From contig CAXXXS010000001.1 in the NCBI GenBank assembly GCA_963665085.2, positions 2,294,001 to 2,358,000 on the forward strand: DNA of 64,000 nt, read 5' to 3'. The notes under the pieces were generated by a model, which ran no database searches, was not told the DNA's origin, and saw only the letters and a program-made list of their open reading frames with translations. Position 1 is the first letter of the stretch, and each line of letters starts with the position of its first letter. Below are positions 42,259-52,368 of this stretch, in pieces. The DNA comes from G963665085 sp963665085 (GTDB lineage Bacteria; Bacteroidota; Bacteroidia; Bacteroidales; JAAAOM01). Both the position numbers and the translations under genes were made by a program.

Positions 42259-44604
42259 TTATTCATAACGTAATGCCTCAACCGGATTCTTTCTTGCAGC
42301 CCTCCAGCTTTGCCAACTCACCGTTAATAATGCAATTGCTAAAGCAGACAATCCAGCTAAAGCAAAAATCCACCAGCTTAATGTTGTTTTGTAGGCAAAG
42401 TTTTCGAGCCATTTGTTAACAGAACAAAAGGCAATTGGAGATGCTATGATAAAAGCAATAGCAATCCATTTTAGAAAGTCTATGTTAAGCATAATCATTA
42501 CTTCAGATATTTTTGCTCCGTTTACTTTGCGTATCCCTATCTCTTTAATGCGTTGATTTATAACAAGTATAACAAGTCCCAATAATCCCATGCTGGATAT
42601 AAAAATGGCAAAGAAAGATAAGTAGCCCAATAGTTTTTGAATTTTAGCCTCTTTCATGTATTGCTGTTGTATCTGATCATTTAGAAATTTAATTTCTATA
42701 TAAGACTCCGGGACTATGTTGGATATCACTTCTTGTATATTCGACATTAAAGAAGAGATATTCTTCATGCCAGAAACATCTGTCCTTAGTATCAATGAAG
42801 TCTGATCTCCATTTGTTAGTCGAATAGATAACGGACCAATAGGTTGGTGTAATGAATTAAAATTAAAGTCTTTAACTACACCGATTATTTCTCCTCCGTC
42901 CATGGGTGTTGATAGTGGATTTTTTAAATCATACTCTTTAACAAAAGTTTCATTTACAATAAAATTGTTTTGGTCGGCTTGACTGGTTTTATAGAAGTCT
43001 CTTCCTTCAATAAGTTCCAGATCAAGTGTTTTTATATAGTTCTCGCTTACTTTTGTATGATATATCTGGGCTGTTTTTTCTTCTCCATTTATATTTAATG
43101 TTATAACCCGCTGAGAATAAGGTTGACCTGGTACAAAATCAGATGTGCTTGCATTAACAACACCAGGCATGGTTTGCAGTTTTTCTAAAATCGCATCTTT
43201 TTTCTGTATAAGGTTATCATCCATCCGAAAATATACAATCTGTTCTTTGTCGTAGCCTAATTGTTGATTTTGAATAAAATTGATTTGTTTAACAATAAAC
43301 AAAGTAGCGATAATGAGGGTAATTGAAGCTGCAAATTGAAATATCAGTAACATATTGTTCCATCTGTCAGAGCCAAGTTTAACGGATGATTTGTTATTTA
43401 ATGAAGTGTGTTCAGCTATTCGGGAAAATTTTATTGCAGGATAAATACCAGATAATATTCCTGTAAGTAAACTAATACTTCCCATGCTAATGTAAAACCA
43501 TGGCTGCCTGATCTGGATATGGTTTAGCGGAGTAGATAATAAGTTACTAAACACTGGAAATAAAAGTTCAACAAAAATAGCAGCCAGAATTGATGCAGAC
43601 ATACAAATTAGTATAGCCTCTAAAATATATTGTAAAGAAAGCTGCATTCGACCAGCCCCTTCAATTTTTCTTACCATATTCTCTTTAATTCTTAAAGATG
43701 CTGTAGCGACAGTCAGATTTAAAAAATTAATAATGGCAATAAAAAGAATAGCAATTGCTACGATCATAAATAAGTAGACACTGGATTTACTTTCATGGCG
43801 AAATATAATATCATACTCAGAATTCATTGAGAAATGGATATCCTTAAGAGGAAGGAACATATATTTGGTTTCTTTCTCAGGAAGATCTTCTTTAATTTTT
43901 CGATTAACCTCGGAAATCAAAATGTTAGGATCTTTATCTGTTGTGAAAAAAGTTTGATAGGTTAGTCGATCCCAGTTTGTTAAGTCGAAACTATTATAAT
44001 CATTAAAACTGGCAAAGGGTAGAAGTAGCTCAAATTCCATGGATGAGTTTGCCGGAAGTTTTTCCAGTACAGCTAAAACGGTAAGATCATTTTTTCCACA
44101 GTACTTGATAACTTTTCCTACAGGATTCTCATCTCCAAATATTTTTTTTGCCAGTTGTTCCGTTAACACCACAGTGTTTTTAGACTCAAAATCTTTTGTT
44201 ATATGACCAGATTTTAATGGGAATGAAAAAATTTGAAAAAATGAAGGATCAACAAATACAGGTTTGTTTATTTCAAATGATTGATCTTCTAATGTTGCGT
44301 AGATTAAACCCTTATAAAATGGAGAAAACATCCGGGCAGATTCATTGATTTCAGGGAAACCATCTTTTAGCCAATCTGCCATTGGTGCTGCTGTAAGTGG
44401 ATATATTTTTGCTCTGAATTCAGACTCTACTCTGTAGGTAGAATTAATGTTATTATGAAAGTTATCAGCTTGAAATTCATTTTTGAGAAATACGGCAATA
44501 AACATGATTAATGTTAAAGCGATACTAAATCCTACCAAATTGATAACAGTGGCAAGTTTTTTCTTTTTTAATCCTCTAAAAAATAATTTGAAATAGATGT
44601 TCAT
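42259..44604 (-). CDS. Double FtsX/MacB-type ABC permease (781 aa), last of its unit
   Basis: The first periplasmic domain begins YRVESEFRAKIYPLTAAPM. Its body follows the common pattern closely: VDPSFFQIFSFPL, AKKIFGDENPVGKVI, LPANSSMEFELLLPF. The first loop is NMVRKIEGAGRMQLS, the second KEIGIRKVNGAKISEVM, and the tail RAARKNPVEALRYE. It follows the 44629 permease by 24 bp and is the end of the longest unit. Confidence 0.9.
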   Translation of the reverse strand: MNIYFKLFFRGLKKKKLATVINLVGFSIALTLIMFIAVFLKNEFQADNFHNNINSTYRVESEFRAKIYPLTAAPMADWLKDGFPEINESARMFSPFYKGLIYATLEDQSFEINKPVFVDPSFFQIFSFPLKSGHITKDFESKNTVVLTEQLAKKIFGDENPVGKVIKYCGKNDLTVLAVLEKLPANSSMEFELLLPFASFNDYNSFDLTNWDRLTYQTFFTTDKDPNILISEVNRKIKEDLPEKETKYMFLPLKDIHFSMNSEYDIIFRHESKSSVYLFMIVAIAILFIAIINFLNLTVATASLRIKENMVRKIEGAGRMQLSLQYILEAILICMSASILAAIFVELLFPVFSNLLSTPLNHIQIRQPWFYISMGSISLLTGILSGIYPAIKFSRIAEHTSLNNKSSVKLGSDRWNNMLLIFQFAASITLIIATLFIVKQINFIQNQQLGYDKEQIVYFRMDDNLIQKKDAILEKLQTMPGVVNASTSDFVPGQPYSQRVITLNINGEEKTAQIYHTKVSENYIKTLDLELIEGRDFYKTSQADQNNFIVNETFVKEYDLKNPLSTPMDGGEIIGVVKDFNFNSLHQPIGPLSIRLTNGDQTSLILRTDVSGMKNISSLMSNIQEVISNIVPESYIEIKFLNDQIQQQYMKEAKIQKLLGYLSFFAIFISSMGLLGLVILVINQRIKEIGIRKVNGAKISEVMIMLNIDFLKWIAIAFIIASPIAFCSVNKWLENFAYKTTLSWWIFALAGLSALAIALLTVSWQSWRAARKNPVEALRYE

Positions 44605-44628
44605 GGTTTGAAGAATTATTATGATTTT

Positions 44629-46950
44629 TTAGTCATGTCTTAATGCTTTCACCGGATTCTTATTTGCTGCCTGCCAACTTTGCCAACTTACAGTAATCAT
44701 CGCAATCATCAGGGTAAATAAACCTGCCAAAGCAAAAATCCACCAGCTTATATCGGTTTTGTAGGCAAAGTTTTCTAGCCACTTATTCATAAAGAAATAA
44801 GCTGCAGGGCATGAAAGAATAAAAGCAATACTTACCCATTTAATAAAGTCTGTATTAAGCATGTATAATACCTGTGCTGTTTTTGCCCCATTTACCTTTC
44901 TTACTCCAATTTCCTTAGTTCGTTTTTTTGTTGAAAATTCAGCCATTCCTAATAACCCTAGGCATGATAAGATCAATGCCATGATTGCATAGATCTTAAT
45001 GGCTTTTGCCTGATTTTCTTCTTTCTGGTACATCGTGTTTATCCAATCATCATAAAACCTTGGTTCGAATGTTATTCCGGGATCAAATTCCTTTAATGTA
45101 GTTTGTATCTTATCTAAGCTTTCCGGAATATCCTTTCCGCTTATTCTGATATTTAAGTGACTAACATATTTAAGACTATAATTCAGTTGAATTAATCCAA
45201 TTTCAGAGTACATTTTTTTAAAATGGAAATCTTCTACAACACCAACAATTTCAGAATTCCAGATGGATTTCCCTTCGATACCGTCAAGTTCTAAATGGTC
45301 GTACGTTTTTTTATTGATGATAATAGCATCTTTATCAGTAGGTCTGAAATTTCTTCCTGTAATTAGTTTAAGTCCAAAGGTTGAAAGAAAAGAAGTGTCG
45401 GTATTTATAGTGGTAATATTTTCTAGTCTATATTCTAAACCATTATTTCTCCATGAACCAGTACTTGAAGTGCGTGTGCTAAATGGTATTCCATGACTTC
45501 CAGATACATCTAGTATCTGAGGATATTGTAAAAGTTTTTCTTTAATTTCAGTAGCTTTAGCTTGTGTCTTACCTTGTAAACTAACTTCCAGGAGAAAATT
45601 TTTGTTAAATCCTACATCTTTTGTTTTAACATAGTGGATTTGCTTAGTGATAACAATTAAACAAATAATAAGGCTGATAGTAACAAGAATCTGTATCGTA
45701 TTGAATACACCTCTTATATTAGCATTTTTTAGTTTTGTTCTTTTTTGCAATAAATCAATGGGATTAAATTTTGAAACTACAAAAGCCGGAATAATACTGG
45801 TAACACATCCAACAAAAAAGAAAATTGATATTACTGCAATTAATACCTGTGGTGTTTTTAATGCGTCAAATACACTGAGTTCTCTGTTAAATAATTCTTT
45901 GAAGAGTGGTGCTAATAAATTAGCAAGAAAGACCGCCAGCATCATGGCAATTAATGCAGATAAATAGGATTCTTTTATGAATTGATATAAAACAGTTTTG
46001 TTTCTTGCTCCTGATGTTTTACGGATGCAGATTTCCTTATGCCTTTCGTTATTAAAAGCAGTAGTAAGGTTTACAAAATTAAATACTGCTAATAGTAGAA
46101 TTATTAAAGCAATTAACGATAAGAGTTTTATCATACTTAGGTTGGCATGAGCATAACAATCGTTACTACTTTTCAAGTCAAAATAGATTTCTCTGAATGG
46201 CTGGATTTTGAGTAATGTTTCGTTATAACCTTCAAAAGGTTTGAGAATGTCAGAAAGTTTTTTTTCTATTTCGTGCCAGTCTGCCTGAGGATTTGAAAGA
46301 AATACGGCATCGTGCATGTAATAAGTTTCTTCGTTGTACCCCATTGTTGAATGATACATGTCTTGGTCAAGATTAAAAATCACATCATATTTTAAGGAGC
46401 TTGTTTCCTCAGAATTGGCAATTACAGCTCTGACTTCTTTCTTTTCTTTGCTTTCAAATTCAATTATTTTTCCTATTGGATCTTCACTGCCAAAAACAGC
46501 TTCGGCAAACTTTTGTGTTATTAATACGCTTGACTTTGATTGTAAAAGATTTTGCTGCTTACCTTTTAGAATTTCTACAGAGAAAACATCAAGAAATTCT
46601 TCATTAGTAGAAACTGCTTGTGCTGTTTTCTTTTCATCCCCATATTCATATAACACTTCTTTTTTATTGATTAAGCACAATTTCTCTATTTCAGGCGCAA
46701 CATTTAATATGGTATGGTACATGCGTTTTGGAATTTGGGCATTATCATCATTTTGCTTAATCCTGTACATGTTTTCAATATTCGGAAAGTGTTTATCTAC
46801 ACTTTTTTCTTCAATGATATAAGAAGAAATTAGCACCAATACAGCCAGGCTTAATGCAAATCCTCCAATAGTAATACTGTAAATAAGTTTCTGTTTTTTG
46901 AAGTTTCTAAAATATATTTTTAGGGTGTAGTAAATATTATTCATATACAT
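44629..46950 (-). CDS. Double FtsX/MacB-type ABC permease (773 aa)
   Basis: This is the shortest full copy. The start reads MYMNNIYYTLKIYFRNF; Met3 is an alternative start. Helix 1 has IGGFALSLAVLVLISSYI, related to the GGFAIGF subtype. The first loop EICIRKTSGARNKTVL has a cysteine, and the second is KEIGVRKVNGAKTAQVL. The tail WQSWQAANKNPVKALRHD is unusual in its second Gln and Lys, and the same variant appears in the tail fragment just upstream at 46956, which suggests a recent exchange between the two. Confidence 0.9.
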   Translation of the reverse strand: MYMNNIYYTLKIYFRNFKKQKLIYSITIGGFALSLAVLVLISSYIIEEKSVDKHFPNIENMYRIKQNDDNAQIPKRMYHTILNVAPEIEKLCLINKKEVLYEYGDEKKTAQAVSTNEEFLDVFSVEILKGKQQNLLQSKSSVLITQKFAEAVFGSEDPIGKIIEFESKEKKEVRAVIANSEETSSLKYDVIFNLDQDMYHSTMGYNEETYYMHDAVFLSNPQADWHEIEKKLSDILKPFEGYNETLLKIQPFREIYFDLKSSNDCYAHANLSMIKLLSLIALIILLLAVFNFVNLTTAFNNERHKEICIRKTSGARNKTVLYQFIKESYLSALIAMMLAVFLANLLAPLFKELFNRELSVFDALKTPQVLIAVISIFFFVGCVTSIIPAFVVSKFNPIDLLQKRTKLKNANIRGVFNTIQILVTISLIICLIVITKQIHYVKTKDVGFNKNFLLEVSLQGKTQAKATEIKEKLLQYPQILDVSGSHGIPFSTRTSSTGSWRNNGLEYRLENITTINTDTSFLSTFGLKLITGRNFRPTDKDAIIINKKTYDHLELDGIEGKSIWNSEIVGVVEDFHFKKMYSEIGLIQLNYSLKYVSHLNIRISGKDIPESLDKIQTTLKEFDPGITFEPRFYDDWINTMYQKEENQAKAIKIYAIMALILSCLGLLGMAEFSTKKRTKEIGVRKVNGAKTAQVLYMLNTDFIKWVSIAFILSCPAAYFFMNKWLENFAYKTDISWWIFALAGLFTLMIAMITVSWQSWQAANKNPVKALRHD

Positions 46951-46955
46951 TCAGT

Positions 46956-47048
46956 TTATTCGTATCGTAATGCCTTTACCGGATTCTTATTTGCTGCCTG
47001 CCAACTTTGCCAACTCATTGTCTGGAACTTTGATTTATTTGATTTCAT
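46956..47048 (-). CDS. 30-residue ORF: cassette end fused to a permease tail
   Basis: The frame starts MKSNKSKFQTMS and ends WQSWQAANKNPVKALRYE. Its ATG overlaps the TGA of the GxxExxY gene in an ATGA. The C-terminal 18 residues are the tail of a permease. It is open and positioned for coupled translation, but it may just be a recombination product without function. A parallel fusion at 8895 has an in-frame stop. Confidence 0.45.
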   Translation of the reverse strand: MKSNKSKFQTMSWQSWQAANKNPVKALRYE

Positions 47049-47449
47049 GATGGACTTTGATATTTTTTATTCATGAGTCTTTTAAAGGTCAGGCTTTTAC
47101 TTCCAAAGTTTATTAAAAGTCCAACTTCCAGGTTATATGCTTCTAAATAATTAATGGCCTGTGCCAGGTGGACATCTTCCAATTGGATAACAGCTTTTAT
47201 TTCTACCGAGATAGTATTGTTGATGAGAAAATCAACTCTTCTTGTTCCAATTTTTTCACCTTTGTAATAGATATCCATTTCAACCTCTCTCTTAAACTCT
47301 ATGTTCTTTAGTTTAAGCTCTAAAGCCAATGCCCTTTGATAAATAACCTCCTGAAAACCATTACCTAAAATTTTGTGCACTTCCATAGCACAGCCTATGA
47401 TTTGAGATGTTAGTTCAGAATATTTATATTTTTCGTTAACATGTTGCAT
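47045..47449 (-). CDS. GxxExxY family protein
   Basis: The 134-residue product has the name-giving motif at residues 31-37 (GFQEVIY) and the predicted nuclease-like core VDFLINNTISVEIKA, where Asp and the E-x-K pair recall PD-(D/E)xK folds. Biochemical function is unknown. It lies inside the permease array, between copies 47511 and 44629, flanked by repeat R (47470-47512) and repeat L (47019-47063). The last codons (KKYQSPS) lie within L. Scars at 8895, 34056 and 36717 show that such cassettes were once more numerous here. Confidence 0.85.
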   Translation of the reverse strand: MQHVNEKYKYSELTSQIIGCAMEVHKILGNGFQEVIYQRALALELKLKNIEFKREVEMDIYYKGEKIGTRRVDFLINNTISVEIKAVIQLEDVHLAQAINYLEAYNLEVGLLINFGSKSLTFKRLMNKKYQSPS

Positions 47450-47469
47450 TTAATTAGTTTTTTATATGT

Positions 47470-47512
47470 CATAGTTTTCATTAAATCATCATAATCATAG
47501 TTCGAGACTATT
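47470..47512. repeat. Repeat R after a permease stop codon
   Basis: The string CATAGTTTTCATTAAATCAT and the following ATAATCATAGTTCGAGAC end right at the stop of the 47511 permease. Copies lie at 34208-34250, 36876-36900 (partial) and 49924-49966, each directly after a permease stop. Confidence 0.65.
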
Positions 47513-49895
47513 ATTCATAACGAAGCGCCTCCACCGGATTCTTATTTGCAGCTTTCCAACTTTGCCAACTCACAGTAATTATAGCGATAACCAGGGCAAT
47601 TACACCAGCTAAAGCAAAGATCCACCAGCTTATTTTGGCTTTGTATGCAAAATTTTCCATCCATTTAAACATGGCATAGTATGCAATAGGAATGGCTATT
47701 ACAAAAGCTATAGTTACCCATTTTGCAAAGTCTTTATTTAACATTGTAAGTATTTCAGAGATTTTAGCGCCACTTACTTTACGGATGCCTATTTCTTTTC
47801 GGCGATTTTCTGAAATGAAAATAGAAAGACCAACCAATCCCATGCAGGCAATGAGAATTGCTAGCGCCGAAAATGAATTTATAAGTCGCATCAGGGTTTG
47901 TTCTGATTGGTATTTTGATGCAAGTTCTTCATCTAAAAAAGAATAGCTAAGTTCGAAACCTGGGAAGATTTCGTTCATACCGGCATTTACTGAAGCCAAA
48001 ACATCTTTTAACTGTGCTTGCTCAAAGCGAACCAACATTAATCGGCTTGAAGCAGGTTCGGGTGTAACAAGAAAGGCAAAGTCTTCAATAGGGGAATGCA
48101 GCGAAGCATAGTTGAAATCGTCCATTACTCCTAAAATCACAAATTTCGTTCGCGAAGGATCATTGTCGCCCGTTTCATCAAATGGGAAATTCCCCATTGC
48201 TATTTGCTCATCGGTATAGTGCGATTTTAGGTTCTGGTAGAAAGAATTGTTGATATACCATCCATCTGTCGCTTTATCTTTTTCGGGCGAAAAATATTTT
48301 AACACTTTAATATCCATGGTTTGTAAACCATATTGGTCAATCCGGCCAAACTTAAACGGGAAAGAAATGCCTTGGTTCGTGAAATCCATGTCCTGTAAGC
48401 GGTAACCGGGATAATGCATCACAGATGAAGCACTTTTTACTGCTGAAGAATTTTTAAGCTTATCGCGAAATAAAGCCACATTGTTGTTTTGTTGTGGCAT
48501 ATTGATTATGAGTATATTTTCGGGATTGTAACCCAAGGATTTATTTTTTATGAATGACAATTGCTTGTTTACTAAAAACGTGAAAGCCATTAGGGCAATT
48601 ACAATAATATATTGAAAAACTACTAGCGGAACCATTTTTCGGTTTCGGCCTTTTTTTATTGCCTCTTCGGCTTTAGGCATGAGCCCTGAAAAATTCAGCA
48701 GGCTAAATAAAGCTATGAATATGATGATCACTGGGAAAAATGAGGTATAAGCTAACCAGAACGATTTTGAGCTCATATCCAACGACCAGTTGAACAAATC
48801 GGTAGGGATAAGCTTCTTAAAAGCCAATAATAACAAAAGCGACAGGGCAAAACTTATTGTTACCGAGATTAAGATTTCGAAAAAGAAATTTCCGAAAAGG
48901 TTCGATTTACGACCACCCAAAAATTGAATGATTCCCGATTCTCTTCGGTAAAATGCTGATTGTGCAATGAAGAGGTTCAAAAAATTTACCGATGCTATAA
49001 CAAATACAATCAAGCCAACTAAAATAAGGATGTTGAGTACTGAACTACGAATGGTTGGACGAAGTGACATCATCATATCAGTAGCAAAATGAATATCGTG
49101 CAATGGTTGTAAATTAAAGTTGATAGCATCTGCAGGTGGCCCGGGAACACCTTCGAGTGCAACGGCTACTCTGTCGGCTAGTTTTTGAGTTAATGCATCT
49201 TTTTCAACATTTGGGAATAGCTTCATGTAAACACTGGCTGCTAATACCTTTCGATGCTTAACCGTATTAATTGTAGGAGTAAAATGTCCTTTTTGTGAAA
49301 GCAATATGTCGAAACACAAATGAGAGGTTTCAGGCAATGACTCCACAATTCCAACAACAGTATATTGGATAAGGGCTTCGCGGTCTGCCGAAAACGAACG
49401 CAACGATATTGTTTTCCCTATTGGCGAAGCTTCGGGGAAGAGCCGTTGAGATATTTCGTCGGTTAGCATTACGGTGTTGGGTTGGTTGATGGTTTCCACC
49501 GTGCCTTCGCGCATTTTCACCGAAAAGAACGGATAAAACGAAGAGTTTACAAAAATAGCTTCATTAAGCTCAAACTTTTTTTCTCCCACAAAAACCTCAT
49601 CGAGGTTGTTTATATAACAGGTTGTATAGTCTTCAACCTCGGTAAGTTCGGGCAGGATATCATCGAAACAGGCAAACGTGTTTGGGTTGTAAGTTCCATC
49701 TCCAAAGCGGGAGGTTAACCTAAAACTGTTTTTACCGTTTTCAACAAATTTGTCGAAACTGAGATGATAGACTGAAAACATAGTTATTATAATACACACA
49801 GTAATAGCCACGCTCAATCCAAAAACATTAATCAACGTATTGGTTTTAAACTTCGACAACCGTCGCCAACTTAAATTTAAATAATGTTGTATCAT
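47511..49895 (-). CDS. Double FtsX/MacB-type ABC permease (794 aa)
   Basis: The first periplasmic domain begins FRLTSRFGDGTYNPNTFAC and contains an acidic stretch ELTEVEDYTTCYINNLDEVF. The first loop SGIIQFLGGRKSNLFG is far from the FtsX norm, but the second, KEIGIRKVSGAKISEIL, is conserved apart from Ser for Asn. The end has WMENFAYKAKISWW and the tail NPVEALRYE. Around 48000-49800 the DNA looks richer in G and C than that of the neighbours, so this copy may come from another strain or species. It precedes the GxxExxY cassette. Confidence 0.9.
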   Translation of the reverse strand: MIQHYLNLSWRRLSKFKTNTLINVFGLSVAITVCIIITMFSVYHLSFDKFVENGKNSFRLTSRFGDGTYNPNTFACFDDILPELTEVEDYTTCYINNLDEVFVGEKKFELNEAIFVNSSFYPFFSVKMREGTVETINQPNTVMLTDEISQRLFPEASPIGKTISLRSFSADREALIQYTVVGIVESLPETSHLCFDILLSQKGHFTPTINTVKHRKVLAASVYMKLFPNVEKDALTQKLADRVAVALEGVPGPPADAINFNLQPLHDIHFATDMMMSLRPTIRSSVLNILILVGLIVFVIASVNFLNLFIAQSAFYRRESGIIQFLGGRKSNLFGNFFFEILISVTISFALSLLLLLAFKKLIPTDLFNWSLDMSSKSFWLAYTSFFPVIIIFIALFSLLNFSGLMPKAEEAIKKGRNRKMVPLVVFQYIIVIALMAFTFLVNKQLSFIKNKSLGYNPENILIINMPQQNNNVALFRDKLKNSSAVKSASSVMHYPGYRLQDMDFTNQGISFPFKFGRIDQYGLQTMDIKVLKYFSPEKDKATDGWYINNSFYQNLKSHYTDEQIAMGNFPFDETGDNDPSRTKFVILGVMDDFNYASLHSPIEDFAFLVTPEPASSRLMLVRFEQAQLKDVLASVNAGMNEIFPGFELSYSFLDEELASKYQSEQTLMRLINSFSALAILIACMGLVGLSIFISENRRKEIGIRKVSGAKISEILTMLNKDFAKWVTIAFVIAIPIAYYAMFKWMENFAYKAKISWWIFALAGVIALVIAIITVSWQSWKAANKNPVEALRYE

Positions 49896-49923
49896 CTGAT
49901 TTTTAATTTGTTTTTTAGAAAGT

Positions 49924-49966
49924 CATAGTTTTCATTAAATTATCAAAATCATAGTTCAAGACTATT
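49924..49966. repeat. Repeat R after the 49965 permease
   Basis: The string CATAGTTTTCATTAAATTAT and the following ATCATAGTTCAAGAC repeat the element seen at 47470. There is no L repeat or GxxExxY gene in this 69-bp gap. Confidence 0.6.
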
Positions 49967-52310
49967 ACTCATATCGTAGTGCCTCCACCGGATTTTTGCT
50001 AGCCGCCCGCCAACTCTGCCAGCTTACAGTTATCATTGCAATTACTAGAGCTAACAAACCGGCTATTATAAAAATCCAACTGCTTAGGTTTGTTTTGTAA
50101 GCAAAATTTTTCAACCAATGACTTAAAGCAAAATATGAAACCGGAGTAGCAATAACAAAAGCAATAACTACCCATTGTATAAATCCACGATTTAATAGAA
50201 CAATTACTTCACTTGCTTTTGCTCCATTTACTTTTCTTACTCCAATTTCTTTTGTTCTATTGATGATAAAATGGGATGATAATCCATAAATTCCAAGACA
50301 AGAAATGAGAGTGGCGATTATTGTTAACCAAGTAGAAATGCTCATTTCTTTTTCCTCTTTTTCATACAGACTTGCCATATGTTTATCCATAAATTGATAT
50401 TCAAATGGATCCTCAGAATAGATACTTTCCCATTGTTTTTGTACTGTTTCTAAATTCTTAGGATCTGTTTTTATAAACAGATAGGATGGCTGGTCATTTA
50501 ACATTAAAAATTTCAGAGGTTCAATAGGGTTATTCAATGCTGCAAAATGAAAATCTTTTACGACTCCGATTATTTCTTGCTTTTCATTTTCCTCTTCTCC
50601 AAGAATTTCTCCGATAGGATTATCCCATCCCATAATTCCGGCATATGCTTCGTTAATTATTACAGATCTTTCTAAATCAACGGATCTTTCTGACGAGAAA
50701 TTTCGCCCTTTAATAATTTCAATCCCCAGTAAATCGATATAATTTTCATCAATACTTGGTTGGTTTAGTATAAACTGTACTTCATTTTCATTATTATCTT
50801 TTCCCGCAATTATTGCTTTCATCCAATTATCAGAATTTCCTAAATTGGTTCCCCCGCCTCCAAATGAAAGTGATTTGATTTCAGGAATTGAAGAAAATGA
50901 ATGAAACAAAACTTCTTTTCCGGGAAATTTATCGGGATCGTCCGGGATTGAAATGGCAATAACCTGTTCTTTGTTGAAACCTAAATCAGCATTTTTCATA
51001 AATCTGACCTGGCTCCAAATCAAAAATAATCCGGCAATCATGATTATTGTGATGGTGTATTGAAAAGTGACCAGTGTTTTGCCAAAGAATCCAAATCCTG
51101 ATTTTTTGTAAGAAGTCTTTAGAGTCTTTAAAGCCGGGTATATTCCGATAAGGATTCCGAAAAGAATGAAAAAACCAAGTAGTGGAAGTCCGATCCGGAG
51201 AATGGAAATTACATTTAAATTTTTATTAAATAAGTAGTTAAAATGTTGATGAAGGTAAGTTGCAAGAATTATTGAGATAAGAGTGGCTAAAACAATATTT
51301 ATAATTGAGCTCTGTATCACATCAAAAATTATTCTACGTTTTCCACATCCGATTATTTTTTTTATTGAAAATTCATTTTGTCTTTTTTCAAGTTGTGCTA
51401 AAGTAAGATTATTATAATTGATACCTGCAATTAGTAAAATAAGGAAAGCTACAACAGAAAAAATATAAACAGTCGTTTTATTTCCTTTAGGAGTGTCTGC
51501 AAGTAAGCTGTTTTCAAAATGAATACTCTCTAAAGGTTGTAAATGATGAACAAGTTTATATCCGCCAAGTTGTCCCAGAAGTTCCTTATATTCTAGGGAT
51601 GAAATATCTTCAATTTTTTTATTTAATGTTGATACATCTGGACTATTTATTTTCATATAAACATAATAATCACCCCAATCTGCCAATTCACCTGTGCCAT
51701 CAAATTCAGATGGGAGCAATGCTGTAAACTGTAAGTCGGTATTTGTTGGTAAGTCTTCTATTATGCCAGTAACTTCATAGTTTTGTTCCCCTATTTCTAT
51801 CTCTTGTCCCAGTGGAGATTCTTTTCTAAATATGTTTTTTGAAAGCGACTCTGTTAAGATTATTGTGTTTGGTGACTTTAAAAAAGCAGAAGGATTTCCA
51901 GAAATAACAGGGTAGGAAAATACTTGAAAAATTGAAGGAGTAGCCTTTCGGGCATTAATATTATCATATTTATTACCATCATATGTGAAGGAATATCCTC
52001 CTTCTGTTTCAACACAAACAATCTCCTCAATTTCAGGGCAACGATTTTTAAGAATTTGAGAAAATGGTGGATTAGCTAATGCCATATCTGTTGTCTGTCC
52101 GGCAGGAGAGGTAAGTGACGTTGTAATTCTGAAAATTCTGTCGGAATCTGGATGATAGCTGTCAAAACTGACTTCGTCTTTTACATATAATGTTACAAAG
52201 ATAAAAACTACCATAGCTACAGATAAGCCAATTAGATTTATGAAGAAATCGAGCTTATTCTTTTTAATTGTCCTCAGAAACTTGTTAAATAAATTTTTTA
52301 GTATCATCAC
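49965..52310 (-). CDS. Double FtsX/MacB-type ABC permease (781 aa)
   Basis: The first periplasmic domain begins FRITTSLTSPAGQTTDMAL. The second has a Gly-rich turn, LSFGGGGTNLGNSDNW. The first loop FSIKKIIGCGKRRIIF is basic and has a cysteine; the second is KEIGVRKVNGAKASEVI. The tail region differs a little in its helix, NLSSWIFIIAGLLALVIAM, then NPVEALRYE. It lies 58 bp after the 52369 copy and 69 bp before the next. Confidence 0.9.
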   Translation of the reverse strand: MMILKNLFNKFLRTIKKNKLDFFINLIGLSVAMVVFIFVTLYVKDEVSFDSYHPDSDRIFRITTSLTSPAGQTTDMALANPPFSQILKNRCPEIEEIVCVETEGGYSFTYDGNKYDNINARKATPSIFQVFSYPVISGNPSAFLKSPNTIILTESLSKNIFRKESPLGQEIEIGEQNYEVTGIIEDLPTNTDLQFTALLPSEFDGTGELADWGDYYVYMKINSPDVSTLNKKIEDISSLEYKELLGQLGGYKLVHHLQPLESIHFENSLLADTPKGNKTTVYIFSVVAFLILLIAGINYNNLTLAQLEKRQNEFSIKKIIGCGKRRIIFDVIQSSIINIVLATLISIILATYLHQHFNYLFNKNLNVISILRIGLPLLGFFILFGILIGIYPALKTLKTSYKKSGFGFFGKTLVTFQYTITIIMIAGLFLIWSQVRFMKNADLGFNKEQVIAISIPDDPDKFPGKEVLFHSFSSIPEIKSLSFGGGGTNLGNSDNWMKAIIAGKDNNENEVQFILNQPSIDENYIDLLGIEIIKGRNFSSERSVDLERSVIINEAYAGIMGWDNPIGEILGEEENEKQEIIGVVKDFHFAALNNPIEPLKFLMLNDQPSYLFIKTDPKNLETVQKQWESIYSEDPFEYQFMDKHMASLYEKEEKEMSISTWLTIIATLISCLGIYGLSSHFIINRTKEIGVRKVNGAKASEVIVLLNRGFIQWVVIAFVIATPVSYFALSHWLKNFAYKTNLSSWIFIIAGLLALVIAMITVSWQSWRAASKNPVEALRYE

Positions 52311-52368
52311 TTTCCTGTTTAATCCTTCATATTTTATTTCAATATTGGCGTTCCTGCTTTAGATTTAA

